Part shown: positions 40,426-51,629 of the stretch, piece by piece
Numbering within the stretch: the stretch's first letter is position 1
Layout: every line of letters starts with the position of its first letter
Assembly: GCF_019097595.1 (NCBI RefSeq)
Contig: NC_080734.1
Span: 4,778,392-4,842,391, forward strand
Direction: 5' to 3'
From: Hemibagrus wyckioides
Taxonomy: Eukaryota > Chordata > Actinopteri > Siluriformes > Bagridae
Length of the DNA: 64,000 nucleotides
Notes under the pieces: generated by a model
The model's database searches: none
Seen by the model: the letters and a program-made list of their open reading frames with translations, nothing else
What the model was told of the DNA's origin: nothing
Position numbers and translations under genes: made by a program

Positions 40426-41455
40426 TTAGTAACAGCATATAATTTGTTTTATTAAACTATTACAATTTTAAACCTTCCTCTGTAATTTTCAATACATTTC
40501 CAATAACATGAACATTTTCTATTCAAATTCTAAAAAGCTTATAAAAAGATAAGAATAAAAACATAATAAGTTTCTGTCCCCTAGATGGCGCTGTAACTCA
40601 GGCATAATAAGGTCTGTTTGTGTTTTTTTAAATACAAAATGTTGGACGCTGAGACATTTACAAAAAATGAATGAATGTTTTACACCTTCACACACACACA
40701 CACACACACACACACAGCTTGAGTAACCAGGAGGAAACCTTTTGATTATTTTAAATTGAATCTATTAAATGAAAACTAAACTGTGTCCTGATCTACAGTG
40801 CTGTGAAAACGATTTTTTATTTTCTTGCATATTTGTCACTCTTAAATGATTCAGATCATCAAGATAAAATGCGGTTTTTAATGATAATTTCATTTGTCAG
40901 GGAAAAAAAGCTGTCCAAACCTACCTGACCCTATGTGAAAGAGTCATTTATTTATTTATGTGTTATTTACCAGGTGGATTACAGTCTATAAGAAGTCTGC
41001 GTCTTTTCTATTAAAATATATAAAATATCAATTCACTACTAAAATCTAGCCATGGGGGTCACAGTCCAGTGACTTCTGTGCCGGTCCCAAGCCCAAGAAT
41101 TTAATACCGGATCGGTCGAGGCCCGGATTAACAACGACCGCCATGGGTGCCATTAACCTACAGGGCCTAAAGTTAGAGATTGAGGTCCCACCCTGTCACA
41201 TGGCTGGCCTACCTATCTAAGAGGGAAGGTGAGAGGAAAAATGTGTTCTCATCACACGTACATACACTATATTGCCAAAAGTTTTGGGACACCCCTCCAA
41301 ATCATTGAATTCAGGTGTTGTTTTTCAGGGGTTGGGGTTGGGCTTGAGTTTGGTGTGGGGGAACTTCTCAGTCCTGACCTCAACCTGAAAGAACACCTTT
41401 GGGATGAATTAGAGTGAAGACTGCGAGCCAGACCTTCTCGTCTGACTAAAAAAAA
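38545..41455. repeat. Segmental repeat, copy A
   Basis: Matches 62665-63936 in the same order: 'cttctcacttgcttaagaca', the TGACGTCA block, 'tttatggcgcggatttgacg', 'gcatcccgggtgggatacta', 'tgtttgtgtttttttaaata', a (ca)n run, 'cacatggctggcctacctat' and finally a P-family Tc1 end. Copy A has about 1.2 kb (39432-40610) and about 0.4 kb (about 40770-41160) that copy B lacks. A (gata)n array lies at about 40376-40425 inside the extra part. Confidence 0.85.
41265..41455. mobile_element. Tc1-like remnant, family 'P', copy 4 (truncated)
   Basis: TA-flanked left end 'cactatattgccaaaagttt', then an internal jump to 'tcctgacctcaacctgaaag' (transposase PDLN region) and loss of the right end. The same insertion point exists in segmental copy B at 63830. 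Confidence 0.8.
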
Positions 41456-41859
41456 ATTGACAAAAAATTCACCACTGTTGCCAAGTCCACATAAAATATG
41501 TGACTTTTAGCCGTTGTGTGAAAAAATCCTGGGACCCGGGTTGCGGTTTTTTGGGGTTATTTTAAAAAATATGGTTGCTTGTTAGGAAAATCTGACAAGC
41601 AACTTCGTTTCTTTACATTTATGGTTGCCGTTTCCTCCAGTTCTTTGATTGACACTTAGTCTGTTCTCAGTTATTAGCTAATCAGTGCAGTAATATAAAT
41701 GCTGTAGCCTAATGCGTAAACATTCCACCCCCTCCTCCTCCTCCTCCTCCTCAAAGGAGTTAAATCACGTTCAACGTGAAGGCGTGTGACGCTGTAATCC
41801 CGAGCGAGTAGTTGATGTAATAAACATGTAAATTTCCACAAACATGCCGCCAACAAAGT

Positions 41860-42900
41860 GGTCCAAGTATGGCTAAAAAGTACAACAAAGACTGGGAAAA
41901 GAATACACAACTTAAAGACTGGATAGGTCAAGTGGTCAGTGATGAAAGTAAAGCGATGTGCAGGTACTGTGAAAGGGAGACTCTCACACACCATGGAGAT
42001 GTCCTACAACATGCAAGCACAGACAAACACAAGAGAAATTCCAAGCCATCTTCGTCAACACGTCTAACGGACATGGGTTTTACAGTGTCAAAATCTTGCA
42101 CTGTAAATCAAAAGGCTGAGCTTCACCTAGCATGTTATGTCGCTTGTCACGCAGCGGTCAGTTCATTTGATCACTCGGGTGAACTGGTAAACTCGGCCTT
42201 TGAAAAGGACTTGAGCATTCATTGTACAAAATGTACAGCACTTATCAACAACATCATAGCTCCATGCATGTTCAAAGACTTGGTAAAAGATATCGGAGAG
42301 ACTCAGTGTTCACTGGAGATCGATGAGAGCACAGACGATGCTACGGTAAAGCAGCTATGTGTAGTAGTGCGTTATTTCAGTGTCTCATTGAACAAAATTG
42401 TAAACATTTTTGGGCTTAGTGGATATGCAGGGAGAGACAGCAGAGGTAGAAGCATCGCGACAACACTGATGGAGTTTCTTGACAAAATTGGTCTTGATTT
42501 CAAGAAGTGTGTCTTCATCTGAACTGATGGCTGTATTGTCATTGTTGGACAGAAAAACTCTGTTTACACTCACCTTCTCAAAAAGAATGAGAAACTGCAG
42601 CTGCTTAAGTGCGTGTGTCTTTCAGCAAAGGCGTCGAAACACTGCCTCGCAATCTCAAGTTTTTTAAATTCACCTTCACACAATTGGTTTTCTCACTGAG
42701 GCGCAAAGAATATGCCAAAATGTACTACTTAATCAACCCCGGTGAAACGCCACTGATGCTAGTGCAGCTTTCAGGCACTAGATGTGACTGCTGTGTTCGT
42801 GTACTAGAGCAATGGGATGAACTGAAGTTACATTTTCAGCTGTGCAAAGATGCAGAATAAGTTCCCAGCAAATATCAATACCTGGAAATCCATGACATCG
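41860..42900 (+). pseudogene. hAT-type transposase relic with BED-like zinc finger
   Basis: An open stretch 41869-42522 encodes a BED-like finger (CRYCERETLTHHGDVLQHAS, then DKH) and a hAT catalytic-domain start (SLEIDESTDDATVKQLCVVV). It then frame-shifts to 42609-42860 (LVFSLRRKEYAKMYYLIN). The C-terminal dimerisation domain is not found. No TIRs identified at its edges. Confidence 0.7.
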
Positions 42901-43139
42901 TTCATCCCACCAGTGATTCTATCACAGAACAAACCACAGTTAGCCACAGAGCAGGTACATTTTTCATTTTACAATGTTTTTGTAATGTATTAATAATCAT
43001 GGACTATAATAAAAACACCCTAATACTAGGTCTATACTAATAGTAAACAGTAGATACCAATCTAGCCAATCACTAAAGTGACGTCACTGACGCGCGACAC
43101 TGTCCCCTAATATACATAAAACTTTACTTGTGATTTTTG

Positions 43140-44362
43140 CAGTGGCGGGCCGTGCATTTCACACCTAGGCCTTCACTGGTGTCCTTCCTGAATTAATCCA
43201 CCTCTATACCATCTTTATGACGCCACCATGGGCGTCGCTAGGCCATTTTCTACTCAGCCCTCCTAAAATTCTGCGATTCTCCATAAACTGTACACAAACT
43301 AGTGATCGCCTCAGTCCCCTTTAAATTTCATATGAAAACGGCGGCAGACTTCGGCTCCTCCCCGTCTTTCAGCACGTTCTTCAAACCACACACCGTGGCG
43401 TCACAGAGCGAGGATCAGAGGACAAGTGTGTGTGTGTGTGTGTGTGTGATCAGGAAGACTCGTATTTGGCTTGTTTTTTTGTATTTTGGCTTGTTCAGTA
43501 CTCAAATGTTATACACATCTATGCAATACAGTGGAATGCTGCAATAAGTTTACCATCCTACTCTGTTAGTCAAACCTTTATTTTATTTTATTTATTTATT
43601 TTTTTTTACTATTATACCCTCATTGGGGCTGAGCCCCCCTTAAATGAAAATTCTTGAATCGCCTCTGGACGCCACGGCAGTAGATCCTAATCAACTGTTA
43701 AATAAAAAGTAAAAAAGAAATTAGACTACAGTATTTCACACCTCACAAGGAATAGTCAATTTTATTACGGTTACTTTTCTCAAAAAAGTCATTCTTGATG
43801 CCGTATGCAGCAAACTGTAATCTCCAGAGGACGCAGCATCCGAAATGAGATCCAGCGAATATAGAAACACTGTATATGGGCGGGTCGCTGCCTCTGACTA
43901 CTCCAATTATCCAATCAAAGGACGGGAAATTGCTTACGTAATCGTATGCCTGCTAGATGGCCCCAGTGATGCCAACTCGAAATCTGATTGGTTAAGGTAA
44001 CAATTTCATTGCCACATATTTTAAGCTACGGGCGCCTGCACTTTTGTTTCCGAAGGCCTTGAGGCAAGTGTTCACTCTGGGAACACATGATGTCAGCCAC
44101 TGGCTGAAATATGATTGGATAAATACTTTTATCATAAATATACACTACTGGAAGCAGCGCAACCGAGAGAAAAGCTATGAAATGTAGAGAATAGACTATT
44201 GGGAAAAGTTTAATACAAATTCATGGAAAAATATATTAAAATATAAATATATAAAATGAAAAAATAAAAATATAAATATATTAAAATGCAAGTCAGTGAT
44301 TCAGATCACTGCTGTTTAGGCCAGCAGAGAAGGCCTTGCTGGCTCTGACGGTCTGCCAACTG
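43140..44362. mobile_element. Non-autonomous hAT with 8-bp target-site duplication
   Basis: 1223 bp, ends 'cagtggcgggccgtgcattt' and 'gacggtctgccaactg', flanked on both sides by GATTTTTG. No transposase of its own; another hAT lies inside it. Confidence 0.9.
43227..43667. mobile_element. hAT MITE nested inside the 43140-44362 hAT
   Basis: 441 bp, ends 'catgggcgtcgctaggccat' and 'ttcttgaatcgcctctg', flanked on both sides by GACGCCAC. Contains a (gt)n run but no coding potential. Confidence 0.9.
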
Positions 44363-44679
44363 GATTTTTGGAATAACAAACTAGCAACCTGGAAAGAACA
44401 AACATCTGAGTAAAGAAAGCATGGAACATAAACGTTTGTTTTTAATTTTTATCGCTTCGAGTGTTTTTTTATTTGTTTGTTTGTTTTATTTTTTGAATTG
44501 TGTTTTCAATTCTGTGATTCACAGAATCGAATCGAATGTATTATTATTTTTAAGTGTATTATATTTTTTTACAGGTATGATACTCATGGCGCTAATTTGA
44601 TGCCATCATAATCACCTGATAAATGGCTATTTACAGTCCTGCATTAATACCAGTTTGATTTCAAGTTTGTTTATATATA

Positions 44680-45860
44680 CACTGAACAAAATTATAAACG
44701 CAACACTTTTGTTTTTGCCCACATTTTTCATGAGCTGAACTCAAAGATCTAAGACTTTTTCTATGTACACAAAAGGCCTATTTCTCTCAAATATTGTTCA
44801 CAAATCTGTCTGAATCTGTGTTAGTGAGCACTTCTCCTTTGCCGAGATAATCCATCCACCTCACAGGAGTGGCATATCAAGATGCTGATTAGACAGCATG
44901 ATTATTGCAGAGGTGTGCCTTAGGCTGACCACAATAAAAGGCCACTCGAAAATGTGCAGTTTTATCACACAGCACAATGCCACAGATGTCGCAAGTTTTG
45001 AGGGAGCGTGCAATTGGCATGATGACTGCAGGAATGTCCACCAGAGCTGTTGCCCATGAATGTTCATTTCTCTACCATAAGCCGTCTCCAAAGGCGTTTC
45101 AGAGAATTTGGCAGTACATCCAACCGGCCTCACAACCGCAGACCATGTGTAACCACACCAGCCCAGGACCTCCACATCCAGCATCTTCACCTCCAAGATG
45201 GTCTGAGACCAGCCACACGGACAGCTGCTGCAACAATCGGTTTGCATAACCAAAGAATTTCTGCAAAACTGTCAAAAACCGTCTCAGGGAAGCTCATCTG
45301 CATGCTCGTCGTCCTCATCGGGGTCTCGACCTGACTGCAGTTCGTCGTCGTAACCGACTTGAGTGGGCAAATGCTCACATTCGATGGCGCCTGGCACTTT
45401 GGAGAGGTGTTCTCTTCACAGATGAATCCCGGTTTTCACTGTGCAGGGCAGATGGCAGACAGCGTGTATGGCGTCGTGTGGGTGAGGTGGTTTGCTGATG
45501 TCAAAGTTGTGGATCGAGTGGCCCATGGTGGCGGTGGGGTTATGGTATGGGCAGGCGTATGTTATGGACAACGAACACAGGTGCATTTTATTGATGGCAT
45601 TTTGAATGCACAGAGATACCATGATGAGATCCTGGCCCATTGTTGTGCCATTCATCCACAACCATCACCTCATGTTGCAGCATGATAATCCACGGCCCCA
45701 TGTTGCAAGGATCTGTACACAATTCCTGGAAGCTAAAAACATCCCAGTTCTTGCATGGCCAGCATACTCACCGGACATGTTACCCATTCAGCATGTTTGG
45801 GACGCTCTGGATCGGCGTATACGACAGCGTGTTCCAGTTCAAACTGGGCTTTTCATAATA
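44680..45860 (+). pseudogene. Degraded Tc1-like transposon, 3'-truncated, dead transposase
   Basis: TA-flanked left TIR 'cactgaacaaaattataaac' (the fish Tc1 type with 'gcaacacttttg'). Transposase pieces in shifting frames: MPQMSQVLRERAIGMMTAGM (44977), HNRRPCVTTPAQDLHIQHLH (45050 frame), VAHGGGGVMVWAGVCYGQRT and DNPRPHVARICTQFLEAKNI (45606 frame). The third catalytic position is Gln in MLPIQHVWD where the family has Glu. The 3' end and right TIR are missing. Confidence 0.85.
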
Positions 45861-46436
45861 TGGCTGATGTAAATATGTTAGATTCGTGTGTGACTTTTAA
45901 GCTTATGTCAAAATACACATACACGTCTATTTTGAACTCTAGCAGAAAAACAGTGAAAATGGAGAATAAACAAACCTGGCAGATTGTTTTGAACACAGGA
46001 CTGAGTTCATGAAAGTCTTGGGTGTGTGCCCATAGAAAAACAGCTAAATTATAACACTCAGAAAGACCTTTTATTTGGGGTAAAGTGGCTGATGTGCCTA
46101 ACTTTTTTCAGCAGAGCCTCTGTTCCACTGAATAATCCATGACTATTCATGAATATGTAAGATCTATTGACACCTGGCTCAGGTGACACCAGGTTTCCCC
46201 TGGACTCCTGTTGCTGTCTCACCTGTTCGCACCTATACATTCAGATTCCTCCTACAGAAACAGGGTACACTGAGGCCAGGTTTTGTTCAGAGAAACAAAA
46301 AATAAAGCATGGTTTCTGAAATTTTCACTGAAATGCAGTTCTTTTAGAACATTCGCTAAAAGTCATATTCACAACCACATTCCAGCCTTTCACAGACAAC
46401 GTGCACTGTGATCTTTTATTTTTTGGGTGATCTGAT

Positions 46437-46672
46437 ATGATGACTGGAATACAGCTGCTCACATCGGCGCGCGCTTTTTTACTTTTATTTACTGTTTATT
46501 TAGCGAGTATATATTTGTGCTATGTTGTTTTTCTGTGGTACTATTATTGATTTTACATTTCGTCTGCTTAGCAAAACAACATATACACAAATATATACTC
46601 GCTAAATAAACGCTGCCTTTTGCAAAGTGAAAGCGCGCGCCGATGTGAGCAGCTTTATTTCAGTCATAAATT
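46437..46672. repeat. Long inverted repeat (~100-bp arms) with GC-rich stems
   Basis: Left arm 'ctgctcacatcggcgcgcgc ... gtttatttagcgagtatata' (about 46437-46530) pairs with right arm 'tatatactcgctaaataaac ... gcgcgcgccgatgtgagcag' (about 46570-46672), with few mismatches. It could be a MITE or a hairpin-RNA template. I see no transposase and no clear target duplication. Confidence 0.85.
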
Positions 46673-46944
46673 CACAAACCCACATTCTAGACATTCACGG
46701 TCAAATAATTATTCGATGCTGGACACAAACAGCAAAAAAAAGCATGATGATTACTATTATTTGAAATTGTACACACCTTTTTATTCTGTTGGACACGGGC
46801 ATCAGCACATCACTCCCCCCAAACAACACAGCAGTTAGCATTTACTTCCATCTGAATAGAGTCGTTTACATAAATCCTCCATGTGAATGGAGCGCTAAGT
46901 GAGGGGCGGGGCTCCGGGGAGTGTGGAGACGAGAATTTGACATA

Positions 46945-48192
46945 CACTATATTGCCAAAAGTATTCGCTCACCTGTCTTGACTCGCATATGAACTTAAGT
47001 GACATCCCATTCCTAATCCATATGGTTCAATATGACGTCGGTCCACCCTTTGCAGCTATAACAGCTTCAACTCTTCTGGGAAGGCTGTCCACAAGGTTTA
47101 GGAGTGTGTTTATGGGAATTTTTGACCATTCTTCCAGAAACGCATTTGTGAGGTCACACACTGATGTTGGACGAGAAGGCCTGGCTCTCAGTCTCCGCTC
47201 TAATTCATCCCAAAGGTGTTCTATCGGGTTGAGGTCAGGACTCTGTGCAGGCCAGTCAAGTTCCTCCACACCAGACTCTGTCATCCTTGTCTTTATGGAC
47301 CTTGCTTTGGTCACTGGTGTACAGTCATGTTGGAAGAGGAAGGGGCCAGCTCCAAACTGTTCCCACAAAGTTGGGAGCATGGAATTGTCCAAAATGTCTT
47401 GGTATGCTGAAGCATTCAGAGTTCCTTTCACTGGAACTAAGGGGCCAAGCCCAGCTCCTGAAAAACAACCCCACACCATAATCCCCCCTCCACCAAACTT
47501 TACACTTGGCACAATGCAGTCAGACAAGTACCGTTCTCCTGGCAACCGCCAAACCCAGACTCGTCCATCAGATTGCCAGATGGAGAAACGCGATTCGTCA
47601 CTCCAGAGAACGCGTCTCCACTGCTCTAGAGTCCAGTGGCGGCGTGCTTTACACCACTGCATCCGACGCTTTGCATTGCACTTGGTGATGTATGGCTTGG
47701 ATGCAGCTGCTCGGCCATGGAAACCCATACCATGAAGCTCTCTGCGCACTGTTCTTGAGCTAATCTGAAGGCCACATGAAGTTTGGAGGTCTGTAGCGAT
47801 GGACTCTGCAGAAAGTTGGCGACCTCTTCGCACTATGCGCCTCAGCATCCGCTGACCCCGCTCCGTCAGTTTACGTGGCCTACCACTTCGTGGCTGAGTT
47901 GCTGTCGTTCCCAAACACTTCCACGTTCTTATAATACAGCTGACAGTTGACTGTGGAATATTTAGGAGCGAGGAAATTTCACGACTGGATTTGTTGCACA
48001 GGTGGCATCCTATCACAGTTCCACGCTGGAATTCACTGAGCTCCTGAGAGCGACCCATTCTTTCACAAATGTTTGTAAAAACAGTCTGCATGCCTAGGTG
48101 CTTGATTTTATACACCTGTGGCCATGGAAGTGATTGGAACACCTGATTCTGATTATTTGGATGGGTGAGTGAATACTTTTGGCAATATAGTG
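46945..48192 (-). mobile_element. Apparently intact Tc1-like transposon
   Basis: 1248 bp, TA on both sides, terminal 29-bp inverted repeats (left 'cactatattgccaaaagtat' + 'tcgctcacc') that differ at one position between ends. It encodes one full-length transposase on the minus strand. It is related in coding sequence to the P-family remnants but has a different inner TIR (tattcgctcacc against ttttgggacacc). Confidence 0.93.
47027..48091 (-). CDS. Tc1-like DD34E transposase, full length
   Basis: Cut-and-paste transposase. The first ATG inside the element (48091, [20 protein letters not shown]) gives 354 residues; the second (48058, MGRSQ) gives 343, close to the usual ~340. The frame is open even further upstream, but that would cross the TIR. 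N-terminal paired-type helix-turn-helix region ([20 protein letters not shown] and the GRPRKLTE linker). Catalytic triad intact: Asp in LWSDESRF, Asp in [10 protein letters not shown], Glu in [16 protein letters not shown], with 34 residues between the last two. No stop or frameshift. Activity is inferred, not shown; it carries TPVT where I recall APVH in related copies. Confidence 0.92.
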   Translation of the reverse strand: MQTVFTNICERMGRSQELSEFQRGTVIGCHLCNKSSREISSLLNIPQSTVSCIIRTWKCLGTTATQPRSGRPRKLTERGQRMLRRIVRRGRQLSAESIATDLQTSCGLQISSRTVRRELHGMGFHGRAAASKPYITKCNAKRRMQWCKARRHWTLEQWRRVLWSDESRFSIWQSDGRVWVWRLPGERYLSDCIVPSVKFGGGGIMVWGCFSGAGLGPLVPVKGTLNASAYQDILDNSMLPTLWEQFGAGPFLFQHDCTPVTKARSIKTRMTESGVEELDWPAQSPDLNPIEHLWDELERRLRARPSRPTSVCDLTNAFLEEWSKIPINTLLNLVDSLPRRVEAVIAAKGGPTSY

Positions 48193-48429
48193 TACCTTTG
48201 TTTTTTATTTTTAACATTAATTTAATAACAAACATTTATTTGGCAATACACTTTTTGGAAAGACAACCGTCTGCCGTTTGTGTACATATTATTTTCTGGG
48301 TTGCTACAATATCATTTCATTTACAAAAACACTTTCAAAAAGAAAAAAAGTGATTGGCATCGTTGACGATGCCGTCAACCCCAGAACCACTAAGATACAG
48401 TGTTGCTAAGCTACAGCAGCTGTGCTGAG

Positions 48430-48605
48430 GTCATGTGACTGAGGTCATGTTAGGTCATGTGACTGAGGGCATGTTAGGGCGTGTGACTGAGGGCATGTTA
48501 GGGCGTGTGACTGAGGGCATGTTAGGGCGTGTGACTGAGGGCATGTTAGGGCGTGTGACTGAGGGCATGTTAGGGCATGTTAGGGCATGTGACTGATGTC
48601 ATGTG
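48430..48605. repeat. Minisatellite, ~24-bp unit
   Basis: About six copies of 'gtgtgactgagggcatgtta' + 'gggc'. 48195-48429 has no recognised feature. Confidence 0.9.
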
Positions 48606-49436
48606 ACAACAGAATCAGACTCAGAATTAGAACAGTGACGTGGGACTGCTGAAGAGATCATTTCTACTTTGGAGACTTGACGGTTCACACTTTCAGACTG
48701 AGGTAAGAGAGATTTTTTTGTGTCTTCAATCTGACAAGTGTTTAAAACAATAATTTAATGATCTAAATGAAAACAATATCCATTTAGTCAAAGTAGCTCT
48801 TAAAGGAAAACAGGTTGGAGAACCCTGCTCTATAAAGTTCTGCTGTTGTTGTGTAGATTTGTAGAAGTTCAGTGAAGATTATGGCAAAGAAGGTGATGAG
48901 AAAACACGTTCAGTTTTTTGTTCCTCATAATGTAAAAGAAGAAGATGAACGTTATTCATGCAGTGAAGCTAAAACACACTGAACATCCTGAACTCCACAA
49001 CCTCACTGTCCTTTTAGCTCCTTCGAGCCATGATCACAACATATCTTCCTCTTCTTCTCCCTCTCTTTGACTCCAGGGGAAGTCTTGTGTCTTGTTAGCT
49101 CTCTGAGAAGGTGCTTCGAAGGCAGAAAGCAGAAGAACCCAAGTGGCTGATGAAACTTCACCAGCTTCTGCCAGGCAATACAGAACATTGTAGCCCTTCT
49201 GATGAACAGAAAGAGTCCAGGTTTAAATCTGAGGAACATCTAGCGTTCGACCCTTCAGTTCACAGTACGTTACAATCCTCACAGAACCTGATGGTCAGCC
49301 CTCCAGATGATGATTCATCAGTGTCCAGTGGCATGTGGTTCTGTCCTGGTGAGAGTGATGGTCTGCCCTCCAGATGTAGACGGATGAAAGTTCATCACTC
49401 AGGCAAAACCAAAGCCCATTACTCTCCTCATCACCG
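48606..49436 (+). other. Candidate exon pair of an unidentified transcript
   Basis: A leader-like segment ends 'gactgag|gtaaga' (exon end 48702). A strong acceptor 'ctctttgactccag|ggg' opens a segment from 49077 to a donor-like 'caccg|gtacag' (49436). Within it a frame is open from an ATG at 49150 (MKLHQLLPGNTEHCSPSDEQ) to the donor, Ser/His-rich and unrecognised. No further exon can be assigned. This could be a decayed gene or chance splice signals. Confidence 0.25.
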
Positions 49437-50085
49437 GTACAGACTATTCATTTAGATTTGATCTGAGGAGATTTTGTGATATTTGAGTTTCAGTATAGTT
49501 TGTAAACTCTCCTCATCACCTTTACATTTAGATTTTATTTGATAAGATTTTGTTATCAGTGCTATAGTTATTAGTGCAGTCATAAATGTTAAGTTTTTTT
49601 AACTATAAAACATCACTGGCAAGGACACAGACTAAACATGTATTATGAAAAGTGATGTCTATAATATTTAGATTATTATTATTACACCTGACATCACATG
49701 CATATAGATGCACATTGAATATTCTTTGAACTCAGAACTACTAAGTTCAGATCAAAATTGTTGAGAATAATCAAAACAATTCTAAATGTAAGTTTATTCC
49801 TACCGTTCCTATCCTATCACGCCTCAGCTAGCGTACTTCACATCACTTATTCTGCCTCACCTTACCTGCATCACCCGGCCTGCATCACCCAGCCTGCCCC
49901 ACTCAGCCCAGCTCACACAGCTTGCCCCATATGGCTAACCCCCCCCCGACCTGCCCTGCTTTGCCTGTACACGTAGTCTGCCCTGCCCTGCCTGGCCCGT
50001 CCGGCCTGCCCCGCCTGCCTACCTGAGCCCCGCGGCCTCTGCTCACCGCTCACCAGACCTGCGCATGCTAGTTATCCCTGCTAGG
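49437..50085. other. Unannotated spacer becoming C-rich
   Basis: AT-rich to about 49790, then low-complexity C-rich DNA built from 'cctgc', 'ccagcctg' and 'gcctgccc' words up to the minisatellite. No coding or TE signature. Confidence 0.5.
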
Positions 50086-51205
50086 TAGATATTTGTGTAG
50101 GTGGGGTGTAGATAGGTAGAGATTTGTGTAGGTGGGGTGTAGATAGGTAGATAATTGTGTAGGTAGGTAGATATTTGTGTAGGTGGGGTGTAGGTAGGTA
50201 GATATTTGTGTAGGTGGGGTGTAGATAGGTAGATATTTGTGTAGGTAGGTAGATATTTGTGTAGGTGGGGTGTAGGTAGGTAGATATTTGTGTAGGTGGG
50301 GTGTAGATAGGTAGATATTTGTGTAGGTAGGTAGAGATTTGTGTAGGTGGGGTGTAGGTAGGTAGATATTTGTGTAGGTGGGGTGTAGATAGGTAGATAT
50401 TTGTGTAGGTGGGGTGTAGATAGGTAGATATGTGGGTAGGTAGATATTTGTGTAGGTGGGGTGTAGATAGGTAGATATGTGGGTAGGTAGATATTTGTGT
50501 AGGTGGGGTGTAGATAGGTAGATATGTGGGTAGGTAGATATTTGTGTAGGTGGGGTGTAGGTAGGTAGATATTTGTGTAGGTGGGGTGTAGATAGGTAGA
50601 TATGTGGGTAGGTAGATATTTGTGTAGGTGGGGTGTAGGTAGGTAGATATTTGTGTAGGTGGGGTGTAGATAGGTAGATATGTGGGTAGGTAGATATTTG
50701 TGTAGGTGGGGTGTAGATAGGTAGATATTTGTGTAGGTGGGGTGTAGATAGGTAGATATGTGGGTAGGTAGATATTTGTGTAGGTGGGGTGTAGATAGGT
50801 AGATATGTGGGTAGGTAGATATTTGTGTAGGTGGGGTGTAGGTAGGTAGATATTTGTGTAGGTGGGGTGTAGGTAGGTAGATATTTGTGTAGGTGGGGTG
50901 TAGATAGGTAGATATGTGGGTAGGTAGATATTTGTGTAGGTGGGGTGTAGGTAGGTAGATATGTGGGTAGGTAGATATTTGTGTAGGTGGGGTGTAGATA
51001 GGTAGATATGTGGGTAGGTAGATATTTGTGTAGGTGGGGTGTAGATAGGTAGATATGTGGGTAGGTAGATATTTGTGTAGGTGGGGTGTAGATAGGTAGA
51101 TATGTGGGTAGGTAGATATTTGTGTAGGTGGGGTGTAGATAGGTAGATATGTGGGTAGGTAGATATTTGTGTAGGTGGGGTGTAGGTAGGTAGAGATTTG
51201 TGTAT
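50086..51205. repeat. Minisatellite of alternating 31-bp and 16-bp modules
   Basis: A 31-bp module ('gtagatatttgtgtaggtgg' + 'ggtgtagatag') is interspersed with a 16-bp module 'gtagatatgtgggtag'. Early copies are mainly 31-bp; from about 50420 on most are 31+16 = 47-bp composites. Confidence 0.95.
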
Positions 51206-51214
51206 ATATGAGCA

Positions 51215-51605
51215 GGTGTGTAGGTGTGTGTAGATGAGCAGGTGGTGTGTAGGTCAGTAGGTGTGTGTAGGTGGTCTGTCAGTGAGCAGCTAGGTGGACA
51301 GTTGTGTAGGTCAGTAGGTGTGTGTAAGTGGTCAGTCAGTGAGCAGCTAGGTGGACAGTTGTGTAGGTCAGTAGGTGTGTGTAAGTGGTCAGTCAGTGAG
51401 CAGGTAGGTGGACAGTTCTGTAGGTCAGTAGGTGTGTGTAGGTGGTCTGTCAGTGAGCTGGTAGGTGGACAGTGTTCAGGTCAGTAGGTGTGTGTAGGTG
51501 GTCAGTCAGTGAGCTGGTAGGTGGACAGTTGTGTAGGTCAGTAGGTATGTGTAGGTGGTCAGTCAGTGAGCTGGTAGGTGGACAGTTGTGTAGGTCAGTA
51601 GGTTG
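51215..51605. repeat. Minisatellite, ~55-bp unit, ~7 copies
   Basis: Unit contains 'gtgtgtaggtggtcagtcag' and 'gtaggtggacagttgtgtag'. It is adjacent to, but different in sequence from, the preceding array. Confidence 0.95.
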
Positions 51606-51629
51606 AGTTTCAGTTGTTTAGGTGTGAAG

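Larger units (their letters stand above)
43065..44640. repeat. Segmental repeat, partial copy C, interrupted by a hAT
   Basis: 43065-43139 ('ccaatcactaaagtgacgtc ... cttgtgatttttg') and 44371-44640 ('gaataacaaactagcaacct ... ctcatggcgctaatttgatg') join into the same order as copies A and B. The hAT at 43140-44362 explains the gap. Confidence 0.75.

Noticed and set aside
41674..41994. 106-residue minus-strand ORF
   Set aside because: Overlaps the hAT relic on the opposite strand and includes an (Arg)n run from a ctc microsatellite.
48058..48235. Upstream extension of the Tc1 transposase frame to 48235
   Set aside because: It crosses the right TIR at 48192 and leaves the transposon, so the start must be 48091 or 48058.
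49111..49455. 114-residue frame beginning at 49111
   Set aside because: Begins with GTG and has an in-frame TAG just upstream; the first ATG is at 49150, so only the shorter frame was kept as a low-confidence candidate.
50086..51205. Regularly spaced repeats that could resemble a CRISPR array
   Set aside because: The 'spacers' are themselves repeated modules, the array is in vertebrate DNA, and no cas genes are present.
51224..51487. 87-residue ORF with CRSVGVCRWSVSEQ repeats
   Set aside because: Minisatellite translated; no gene signals.
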